NCBI GenBank assembly: GCA_018666195.1
Contig: JABJAG010000270.1
Span: 1 to 36,369 of the forward strand
Length of the DNA stretch: 36,369 bases
DNA from: Alphaproteobacteria bacterium
GTDB lineage: Bacteria; Pseudomonadota; Alphaproteobacteria; UBA6615
Direction of reading: 5' to 3'
This document shows, piece by piece, positions 29,100 to 36,369 of the stretch; positions within the stretch are counted from its first letter, which is position 1; every line of letters begins with the position of its first letter. Under the pieces are notes generated by a model that saw only the letters and a list, made by a program, of their open reading frames with translations, made no database searches and had not been told where the DNA came from. Position numbers and translations under genes: made by a program.

Positions 29100-29909
29100 A
29101 TGGCCACGACCTACACAGATCTTATTCTGGATGTGCAAAACGGAATCGCGACGATCACCTTCAATCGCCCCGAAGCCCGAAACCCTCTGGGCGGCGTCCT
29201 TCGGGATGAATTCTCCGATGCGATTACCGAGATCGGCAAACAGGCGGGGAAAACAATTTCGGCCGTCATTCTGACTGGCGCCGGTCCGGCCTTCTGTGCC
29301 GGTGGCGATATCCGTGTGCTCCAGGAGATGACCGAAAAAGGCCCGGACGCCATGCGCACCCGCATGAAGGAATCCCATGAAACCCTGGAGCGGTGGCTCG
29401 ATCTGCCGGTCCCCACGATTGCGGCGGTCAACGGAGCAGCGGCTGGCGCAGGATTTTCCCTCGCCCTTGCCAGTGATTTCGTCATTGCCGCCCGGCGGGC
29501 CCGTTTCGTCATGTCCTTCGGCCGGATTGGACTGGTGCCCGACTGGGGTGCCATGTACCTGCTGCCACGTATCGTGGGGTTACAGCGCGCGAAGGAGCTG
29601 GTGCTCACGGCCCGCATGGTGAATGCCGAAGAAGCGCGCGACCTCGGATTTGTGCTCGAGATCGTCGATGACGAGATCTTGCTCGATCATGCCAGAGCCT
29701 TCGCCGCGCGCTTTTCCAACGCATCTCCCGAGGCCATCCGCCTGGCCAAACGCGCCATGGGGAACGCGTTTGAAGCAACGCGCTCGGAGGCGCTCGATGC
29801 GGAGGCCGATGCGCAGGCTGCAGCCAATGCCAGCGCCTATCACAAGGCCGCGCTTGAACGATTTCTGGCTAAGGAACCTGCCTTGTTTGACTGGGACAGC
29901 GCCAACTAG
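29100..29909 (+). CDS. enoyl-CoA hydratase/isomerase family protein
   Basis: GIATITFNRPEARNPLGG; VILTGAGPAFCAGGDIRVLQEM; IAAVNGAAAGAGFSLALASDFVIAARRARFVMSFGRIGLVPDWGAMYLLPRIVG. Start at MATTYTDL. Confidence 0.95.
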   Translation: MATTYTDLILDVQNGIATITFNRPEARNPLGGVLRDEFSDAITEIGKQAGKTISAVILTGAGPAFCAGGDIRVLQEMTEKGPDAMRTRMKESHETLERWLDLPVPTIAAVNGAAAGAGFSLALASDFVIAARRARFVMSFGRIGLVPDWGAMYLLPRIVGLQRAKELVLTARMVNAEEARDLGFVLEIVDDEILLDHARAFAARFSNASPEAIRLAKRAMGNAFEATRSEALDAEADAQAAANASAYHKAALERFLAKEPALFDWDSAN

Positions 29910-30526
29910 CTGGCTTGTAGACGCGCGACCACATGGAATACATGCCAATGCTTGGTCTCGCCGCGCGGCGTTTCTGAATCGTCCTCCTCTTCCTCGAAGA
30001 ACTCGATGTCAAAGTCAGAGAACAGCCGTTCAACATCGCTTCGGGTGTGAAAGGTCATACCCGAACGCCCCATCCAACTGTCGCGCTCCCCATAAAACTG
30101 CCCGGCAAATCGGCCGCTGGGGTTGAGGCTTTCAATAATTTTTTCCCAGACGCAGGAGAACTGATCAGGCGCACACAGCGGCAAGGCAAAGCTCGAATTC
30201 ACGAGATCACATTGCGGCCAGCTCGCGGCTTCAAACCGCGCTGTCTGGGTTTCCAGGACCGCGCCGACCGGAATGTCAGTCCGTGCAAGCAGTGCATCTG
30301 CGGCTGACGCCTCAGCATCAATGGCAATCACCCGCCAGGCGCGGCGCAGGAACTCAATTGTGTCCCGCCCTCCGCCGGCGCCCAGATCGACTGCCAGACG
30401 CGGTGCATCACAGGGTTCCGCATCAAATCGGTCCAGTGCAAACAACGCTGTCGGTCGCGGTGGGCGTTCGCCGGTCTTTTGATAGTAGACTGCCCAGTCT
30501 CTCGACACGCCGGAAGTCACACTCAC
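29906..30526 (-). CDS. class I SAM-dependent methyltransferase (TehB-like)
   Basis: RLAVDLGAGGGRDTIEFLRRAWRVIAIDAEASA (motif I) and later methyltransferase motifs. GTG start overlapping the upstream FeS-subunit stop (GTGA). Confidence 0.88.
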   Translation of the reverse strand: MSVTSGVSRDWAVYYQKTGERPPRPTALFALDRFDAEPCDAPRLAVDLGAGGGRDTIEFLRRAWRVIAIDAEASAADALLARTDIPVGAVLETQTARFEAASWPQCDLVNSSFALPLCAPDQFSCVWEKIIESLNPSGRFAGQFYGERDSWMGRSGMTFHTRSDVERLFSDFDIEFFEEEEDDSETPRGETKHWHVFHVVARLQAS

Positions 30527-31374
30527 CGCGCTGACGTCAGCCGGATTTCGCCAAGGTTGATGCTCTCGTCCAGCGTCACTTCGCGAGTCTCGGTCGCATA
30601 GCCGGATGCCGAAACTTCCACCGTATAAGCACCACTATCAACTTCAAGCCGATCAATCTTGAAGTCACCATAGCCGTCGCTTTGCAAGCAACTGACGATG
30701 TTGCCGTCCTGTTTCAGAACGACCTGTGCATCTTCAAGACAATCCACGATTCCGTCACGTTCCACACTCACAGTGCCGGCAATGAAACTGCGATTGTAAC
30801 GCCAGAGATTTTTGTAGTGCACCCGCGGTTTGGTTGTGAGGTCGGGACGCAGAGGTTCAAGTTCTTCGTCATCAACCATCTTCTGCATTTGCACGTCATC
30901 CACCTTGACGGCGCGCAGAGCACTGGTCGGACAGACACTGACACAGCGGGGCTCTTTCCAGCCTGCATCAAGCAGATGTGCGTCGAAGAGCCAGTGCTGC
31001 GGAATATCCAGCGCCTTATTCCAGTACACGGCATCATAGGGACAGGCATCAACGATTTGCTTCTGACCTTTAGCCTTGTCCGGATCGATGACAACGATCC
31101 CGTCGGGGCGCTTGGATACGGCACCGTCGCGCGCGGCAGCAATGCATGGCGCATCATCGCAATGCTGACACATGGTCGGCACATAGGCGACATCGACCAT
31201 GGTTCCCTGACCACGTTCGCGGCGCTCAATCTCAATCCAGTGGTGACCATGCTTTGGCATTTCGGCGGCATAGCCGGGAAATTCATTTCCGACATGCTCG
31301 TCCTGAACCGCCAAGGTGCACAAACTACAGTTGGTGCACTCGGCAACATCAACAATCAGGTTCCATTTACTCAT
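30523..31374 (-). CDS. 4Fe-4S ferredoxin-type subunit of a transhydroxylase-like molybdoenzyme, with C-terminal transthyretin/CarboxypepD-like domain
   Basis: [38 protein letters not shown]...[44 protein letters not shown]-terminal beta domain [42 protein letters not shown]. Overall layout like the pyrogallol transhydroxylase beta subunit. Confidence 0.9.
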   Translation of the reverse strand: MSKWNLIVDVAECTNCSLCTLAVQDEHVGNEFPGYAAEMPKHGHHWIEIERRERGQGTMVDVAYVPTMCQHCDDAPCIAAARDGAVSKRPDGIVVIDPDKAKGQKQIVDACPYDAVYWNKALDIPQHWLFDAHLLDAGWKEPRCVSVCPTSALRAVKVDDVQMQKMVDDEELEPLRPDLTTKPRVHYKNLWRYNRSFIAGTVSVERDGIVDCLEDAQVVLKQDGNIVSCLQSDGYGDFKIDRLEVDSGAYTVEVSASGYATETREVTLDESINLGEIRLTSAR

Positions 31375-34300
31375 TCTGCTGCCTCCGCCGCGACGGCCTG
31401 TCCATCAGTGAGAGGCTCGGTCCGTTCGAAACTGATATCGCCATCCCAGGGCACGACCTCCACCATCGCAGTGCCGTTGGCCATGGAGTGCGAGTTCTTG
31501 ACCTGGGAACGCCGGGGAGACAGCAGGTTCAGACAACCACCGCGGTCGACCGAACGTCCGGGCTCACCCATTGGTTCATAGACGGCAGAGGATTCATAAC
31601 CCTGCGCCACACCCACACGCAGGCGTTCGGTCAGCAGCGCTGCGCACAACACCGCCCCACGACCATTGAACACCTTTACGAGGTCTCCGGTCTTGATACC
31701 GCGGGCGGCGGCGTCCTGCGGATTGAGGCGCAGCACCCAGTAACAATGATCGTCGATCAGCATGCGATGATCGGCAATGTCATTGAGGAAGCTGTCCTTG
31801 CCATCACCCTGAGTGTGAAAACTGTAGCGCGAATGCGGCGTCATCAATTGCAGCGGATAACCCTCAAGGCCGGGCGATTCGGCACTTTCCCAGGATGGCG
31901 TGTACTTGACGATCGGGGGACGTTCGGGGTCCTCCGGCGCGTAGCGCTTGAGGCTCGAACTTTCGAATTCGAACTTTCCGGACTGGGTCTGCAGGCCTTC
32001 GAGGAATTGCTCGGTGTAGTCGCCCGGCAAAGGCATCGCTTCAGGCAGGTCCTTCTTGCGACCTTCTGCAAACCAGCGATAGGCCGTCGGCGGACGGTGT
32101 TCGGGCTTCTCTGACGGCACGACGAAATAGCCGCGTTCAATGAACTTTTTCCACGAGATATGCTGCGGCAAATCCGACGCATCAAACATGCGCTTGACCC
32201 AGTCAACTTCGCGCATGCCTTCCGTGAAATAGGACCCGAGGCCCAACCGGCAGGCCAGCGCAGAAAAGATCTCGTAATCCGAACGGGATTCCCCAACCGG
32301 CTCGACACATTTGGCCTGATACGCAATGACCCGATGGTTGATCTGCGAATTGAAATGCGCGCCATACCCGCCGGCATTGGCCCATTCACCAATATCCTCA
32401 CGCTCCAGATTGGTACAGGCAGGCAGAATCACATCGGCAAATTCCACATCCCCTTCATTCCATATCGACTGGTTGACCACAAATTCGAGGTTCGGTGATC
32501 GGTACATGGCGACGTAGCGATTGGCGTCGTTCAACGTCCCGAGAATGGCCGTCCCATAGCGATAGAGCATGTGTACTTTGGCATGCCCCTGCTTGGGATA
32601 AACGATTTTGGAGAACTGCCCCTCCATCGTCCGGGCATCCCATAGGAAGCCTTCTGCATGACCATCGATAATCGCCTCGGGCAAACGCAGCCGCGGGATA
32701 AGTTGGGTCGAGGGGTTCATGGTCGGCAGTTGCGGCATCCGTTGATAGAGTGCGGTAGCCAGAGCGGTATTGTTGAGATCACCCGAGATCCCGCCATCGG
32801 CGTAACCCGGAAAATAGAAGCTGAAATCGAGCGGAACCCCCAGCTGCAGATTTCCGACATTGACGCCGGGCTTGCCTAACCCCTGCATTCCCATGAGGCA
32901 AACCATGGTGCGTGTCCACTGGGTGCCGTTGGTGTTACGACACGCACCACCAAAAGTATTGCCCATGCCGCCCACGGCCAGATAAGTGCGCTTGTTGCCC
33001 CATTTGCGTGCGAGAGCCCGCACGTCCTTGGCCGGGACACCGGTTTCCGATTCTTGCCATTCCGGTGATTTCGCCACGCCGTCTTCGGCGCCCAGAATGT
33101 AGTCTCGCCAGGCATCGAAGCCCTTGGTGCGCGCCTCTACATATTCCTTGTCGTAGAGACCTTCCGTGATCCAGACATGTGCAATCGCCAGCGCCAGAGC
33201 CGGCGATGTTGTCGGCCGTGGACTGATCCACTTGCCGCCCAGGAACTGAGCCGTGTCATTAAAATACGGGTCGATATGGACCAGCTCGATATCGAGGTCA
33301 CGCAACCATCTGCGACGGACCGTGCCTTCCTGACCGCCATAGACCCCACCGGTGGCTTCCGGGTTGCTTGACCAGAAGACCACCATCTCGGCATTTTCGA
33401 GACAATCCTCAATCGTGCCAAAGAGCTCACCCCCACCGACGCGCAGACTCCCGCCCCAATGGTGAAGCGCGCCCCAATACCAACCTTCCCAACTGTCGGG
33501 GTTGTGGTGCACTTCCGTCGTCCCGATCGCGTTCATGAACCGCAGCTTGGCACTCAGGTAATAGCCAATATTTCCCCAGTTGTGGTGCGACCCATTGCTC
33601 GATGCGATGGCACCGGTTCCATAGTCGCGCTTCATCCGCTGAATTTCAGACGAGACGATATCGAGGGCTTCGTCCCAGCTGATTCGCTCGTAGCCGGAAA
33701 TGCCACGATTCTGAATATTGCGTTCACCGTTAGGGTCAAAATCAACCCGCTTCATGGGGTACTGCAGCCGGTTGGGCGCATACACCATGGACTTCCAGTT
33801 CATCGCATGGGGTGCAAGTGCGCCGTTACGAGGCGGCGTAAAGACCTTTCCCCGGGCCTCGATCGACCAGGATTCCGGATCATCTGCATCGAATTCAATC
33901 GGCGTGGTGCGAATGATCTTGCCGTCGCGGACATACACAAACAACGGTCCACCATTGGTCATGGTGCAATACCGTGTCGTACCATCGGTCATCTTGCGGC
34001 CAATCCGCCATCCCGCTGACATCGCCGCCATCACGGTCTGGGCAAACCAGACCCCGTCTTCATCGGGTCCTTCCAGGCGCACCAGAAAATTCTTGAGCGC
34101 GTCGATCTGTTCAAGCTGGTCGATTGGTGGCATCAGCAACTTCGTGCCGATGGCAGCGGTCTTGAAGATCAACTCGACCGTCGGGTCATCATGGATACCC
34201 GCACCAGATCGAATACCGCCATCCTGCAAAACGATGTATCGCCCCGCGCTGCTATCAGCCGTCCGTATCTGGACCACCATATTTCGTTCTGCCAGGCGCT

Positions 34301-34376
34301 CGCGAAACTCGGGAAACCGCCAGCGCGCAATGCGAAAGATCCATGGGAGGACCCAGAGTATCAACCTGAACATCAT
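31371..34376 (-). CDS. molybdopterin-dependent oxidoreductase, pyrogallol hydroxytransferase (transhydroxylase)-like large subunit with N-terminal SCP2-like extension
   Basis: [21 protein letters not shown]...[54 protein letters not shown]...[78 protein letters not shown]; no N-terminal CxxC..C FeS motif. Confidence 0.93.
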   Translation of the reverse strand: MMFRLILWVLPWIFRIARWRFPEFRERLAERNMVVQIRTADSSAGRYIVLQDGGIRSGAGIHDDPTVELIFKTAAIGTKLLMPPIDQLEQIDALKNFLVRLEGPDEDGVWFAQTVMAAMSAGWRIGRKMTDGTTRYCTMTNGGPLFVYVRDGKIIRTTPIEFDADDPESWSIEARGKVFTPPRNGALAPHAMNWKSMVYAPNRLQYPMKRVDFDPNGERNIQNRGISGYERISWDEALDIVSSEIQRMKRDYGTGAIASSNGSHHNWGNIGYYLSAKLRFMNAIGTTEVHHNPDSWEGWYWGALHHWGGSLRVGGGELFGTIEDCLENAEMVVFWSSNPEATGGVYGGQEGTVRRRWLRDLDIELVHIDPYFNDTAQFLGGKWISPRPTTSPALALAIAHVWITEGLYDKEYVEARTKGFDAWRDYILGAEDGVAKSPEWQESETGVPAKDVRALARKWGNKRTYLAVGGMGNTFGGACRNTNGTQWTRTMVCLMGMQGLGKPGVNVGNLQLGVPLDFSFYFPGYADGGISGDLNNTALATALYQRMPQLPTMNPSTQLIPRLRLPEAIIDGHAEGFLWDARTMEGQFSKIVYPKQGHAKVHMLYRYGTAILGTLNDANRYVAMYRSPNLEFVVNQSIWNEGDVEFADVILPACTNLEREDIGEWANAGGYGAHFNSQINHRVIAYQAKCVEPVGESRSDYEIFSALACRLGLGSYFTEGMREVDWVKRMFDASDLPQHISWKKFIERGYFVVPSEKPEHRPPTAYRWFAEGRKKDLPEAMPLPGDYTEQFLEGLQTQSGKFEFESSSLKRYAPEDPERPPIVKYTPSWESAESPGLEGYPLQLMTPHSRYSFHTQGDGKDSFLNDIADHRMLIDDHCYWVLRLNPQDAAARGIKTGDLVKVFNGRGAVLCAALLTERLRVGVAQGYESSAVYEPMGEPGRSVDRGGCLNLLSPRRSQVKNSHSMANGTAMVEVVPWDGDISFERTEPLTDGQAVAAEAAE

Positions 34377-34476
34377 CGAATTTCCTATGTACTCTTTATG
34401 TCTACCGATGCGGCACGTGCGTCACCCACGAGTCTCTAATACCATCGATAACTCTAGCGCAAATCCTTCACCAGGG

Positions 34477-35280
34477 TCACTCGGCTGTGTATCCACCATC
34501 AATGTATAGGGTGTGACCCGTGACATAATCCGAAGCCGGTGAAAGCAGATAAAGCAATCCACCCATCAGATCATCGGTATCGGACAACCGCCCGACGGGC
34601 ACACGTTCGAGCATGGCTTCACGGGTGGATTTACCCGGGTCTTCTTCTGAGAACATCCATTCCGAAAGTGGCGAGCGAAAAACGGTTGGGCCGATGGCAT
34701 TTATGTTGATCCCCTTCCCACCCCACTCACAAGCAAGCGCGCGAACCATTCCGTCGAGGCCGGCTTTCGAAGCGCAATACCCTGTATAGCCTGTCGGAAG
34801 GCCGTGACGACCGCGCGTAGAAGACACGACAACAACCTTCCCGCGTCCACGGCCATCAGGCTGCTTCGCGAATTGTCGGCCTGCGGCCTGACAGGCCAGC
34901 CAATAGCCGTCGAGATTTGCGTTCATCACAGCACGCCATTTTTCATAGGGCTGGTCCTCGATGTAGCCGACATCGTTCAGGCCCGTGGCCACGAACATCA
35001 TGTCGAGTGCACCGTAGGCGCCGACGACGCCATCAACGATCTTTTGCGCGGCCGCTTCGGAATTGGCGATTTCCGTAACGGTCTCCACCCGCGCGCCTTC
35101 CGCGCGCAATTCTTCTGCCAGAGCTTCAAGCTTTTCAGCGTTCATGTCGGCAATGGTGATGTCACATCCCATCTGCGCCAATGCACGCGCACCAGCACTT
35201 CCAAAAGATCCGGTGGCACCAATTACCAGCGCGGATTTTCCTGAAACATCGAACATAGAAAGCGGTGAAGTCTGTGCCAT
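34477..35280 (-). CDS. SDR family NAD(P)-dependent oxidoreductase
   Basis: SALVIGATGSFGSAGARALAQMGCDITIADMN; VVVVSSTRGRHGLPTGYTGYCASKAGLDGMVRALACEWGGKGININAIGPTVF (YxxxK); C-terminal SDYVTGHTLYIDGGYTAE. Start at MAQTSPLSMF. Confidence 0.95.
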   Translation of the reverse strand: MAQTSPLSMFDVSGKSALVIGATGSFGSAGARALAQMGCDITIADMNAEKLEALAEELRAEGARVETVTEIANSEAAAQKIVDGVVGAYGALDMMFVATGLNDVGYIEDQPYEKWRAVMNANLDGYWLACQAAGRQFAKQPDGRGRGKVVVVSSTRGRHGLPTGYTGYCASKAGLDGMVRALACEWGGKGININAIGPTVFRSPLSEWMFSEEDPGKSTREAMLERVPVGRLSDTDDLMGGLLYLLSPASDYVTGHTLYIDGGYTAE

Positions 35281-35347
35281 GAAAGTTCCCAATAGGTTTG
35301 TTGTGAATTGATGCCAATCTACACCAAGTCCCGTGCCACCCGCAGAA

Positions 35348-35362
35348 TTTCGTACAGCGAAA
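35348..35362. promoter_or_regulatory. candidate IclR operator TTTCG-TACAG-CGAAA
   Basis: Perfect 5-N5-5 inverted repeat in the divergent intergenic region between the SDR (start 35280) and IclR (start 35411) genes; a second inverted repeat AGGGT-CACCT-ACCCT lies at 35372-35386. Confidence 0.5.
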
Positions 35363-35410
35363 AGGGCTGCTAGGGTCACCTACCCTTCCAATCAACATGT
35401 CGAAACGATC

Positions 35411-36211
35411 ATGTCTGGACTACAACCCATTCGCGCCATCGAACGCGGCGTCTCCGTGATGCGGGCGCTCGAAACACTTGGCGCGGCTACGCTGCATGAT
35501 CTCCACAACGCAACCGAGCTTCATCGCACCACATTGTTGCGCATTCTTCTGACCCTCGAACAGCAGGGTCTGGTGCGACGTGGTATGGCCGACGGCCTTT
35601 ATCGCAACACTTTCGAGTTGCGCCGAATGACTGACACACTCGACGAGTTCGACAGGCTGGCCGAGATCGCCGGCCCTGCGCTCGGCCGTTTGTGCGCGCT
35701 GGTGAAATGGCCAACAGATCTGATGGTGCGCAGCGGGAACTTCATGGAGATGAAGGAAACGAGCCGCCTGCAATCTCCATTCATGGTAAACTGCGATGAG
35801 GTTGGATATCAGGTCGGGTTGCCCATAACAGCTGTCGGACGAGCCTATCTGGCATTCTGTCCCGATGCGGAGCGTACCGAAATACTCGCAGCGCTTGGCA
35901 AGACCGGGCATCCCGCCGATCATCTGGCAAAAAATTCGCGCAAACTTGGTGAAACTCTCAAAGTCATTCGGACGCAGGGTTATGCCATGCGGGACAACAG
36001 CTATCTGGGTGGCAATTATGCAGACAGTTCATTCTTCGATGATGGGTTGAACGCAATTGCAGTACCCCTGAAGGCACCGGACAAAGTTTTGGGCTGCATA
36101 AACCTGCTATGGGTCCGTCAGGCCGTGCCCGCAGAGCAATTCATCGCAGAAAATTTTGAAGATCTCAAATCTGCGGCTGAAGAGATCGTCTCCAGCTATC
36201 TGGCGGGCTAA
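35411..36211 (+). CDS. IclR family transcriptional regulator
   Basis: IRAIERGVSVMRALETLGAATLHDLHNATELHRTTLLRILLTLEQQGLVRRGMADGLYRNTFELR (wHTH) plus IclR effector domain with GYAMRDNSYLGG...AIAVPLKAPDKVLGCINL. Confidence 0.93.
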   Translation: MSGLQPIRAIERGVSVMRALETLGAATLHDLHNATELHRTTLLRILLTLEQQGLVRRGMADGLYRNTFELRRMTDTLDEFDRLAEIAGPALGRLCALVKWPTDLMVRSGNFMEMKETSRLQSPFMVNCDEVGYQVGLPITAVGRAYLAFCPDAERTEILAALGKTGHPADHLAKNSRKLGETLKVIRTQGYAMRDNSYLGGNYADSSFFDDGLNAIAVPLKAPDKVLGCINLLWVRQAVPAEQFIAENFEDLKSAAEEIVSSYLAG

Positions 36212-36215
36212 TCTC

Positions 36216-36369
36216 TCACCGTTCAGCGAAGGCCAGGCGCAGAGAAGCGGCGACCGGGCGCACCATAAAACTCAGCAATGACTGGGTGCCTGTGTTGATG
36301 CTCGCCTGCACCGACATACCCGGCATCACGCGCCGGCGGTCCAGCGCGTAGAATAATTCGGTATCCTCA
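36216..36369 (-). CDS. C-terminus of a HlyD-family secretion/periplasmic adaptor protein (truncated by the window edge)
   Basis: Manual - strand translation EDTELFYALDRRRVMPGMSVQASINTGTQSLLSFMVRPVAASLRLAFAER* matches the HlyD C-terminal pattern (PGM.v.a.I.tG..s.LsfmvrP......FrE). Not in the ORF track. Confidence 0.75.
   Translation of the reverse strand, partial: EDTELFYALDRRRVMPGMSVQASINTGTQSLLSFMVRPVAASLRLAFAER

Noticed and set aside
30682-32114. + strand ORFs 30682..31581 and 31146..32114 opposite the Mo-enzyme genes
   Set aside because: Antisense shadows of well-supported genes; no motifs or ribosome-binding context.
1-36369. CRISPR arrays, IS elements, integrases, phage or conjugation genes
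   Set aside because: No regularly spaced repeats, transposase or integrase motifs, or phage-like proteins were seen on either strand.

Overview
The 36.4 kb window looks like ordinary, gene-dense alphaproteobacterial chromosome. I see no transposase, integrase, phage gene or CRISPR array. Four blocks are visible. (1) 0.3-8.6 kb: a catabolic-looking set (DOPA-4,5-dioxygenase-like protein, FAH-family hydrolase, LLM flavin oxidoreductase, Gfo/Idh/MocA oxidoreductase, PaaI thioesterase, HpcH/CitE-type CoA lyase, amidase, LDH2-family dehydrogenase, EamA/DMT transporter). (2) 8.7-12.9 kb: a cysteine-bearing FNR/FnrN-type regulator next to two near-ideal FNR/FixK boxes, one before a small unknown protein and one before a universal stress protein, then a cupin protein and an FAD monooxygenase. 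(3) 13-28 kb: mostly housekeeping genes (tRNA-Gly(CCC), apaG, folE, trkH, argE, argD-argF-hslO, two ABC-2 permeases without an ATPase, recX, MscS, motAB, MFS, HIBADH-like). (4) 28.5-36.4 kb: OsmC, enoyl-CoA hydratase and, most notably, an IclR-linked operon (SDR, then molybdopterin large subunit, FeS subunit and SAM methyltransferase). Both subunits of its molybdoenzyme resemble the pyrogallol-phloroglucinol transhydroxylase of Pelobacter. The large subunit carries an N-terminal SCP2-like extension. The small subunit appears to have lost three of the four ligands of a single [4Fe-4S] cluster. This operon is the best candidate for an undescribed system. Family calls come from reading the translations and from memory; no searches were run.
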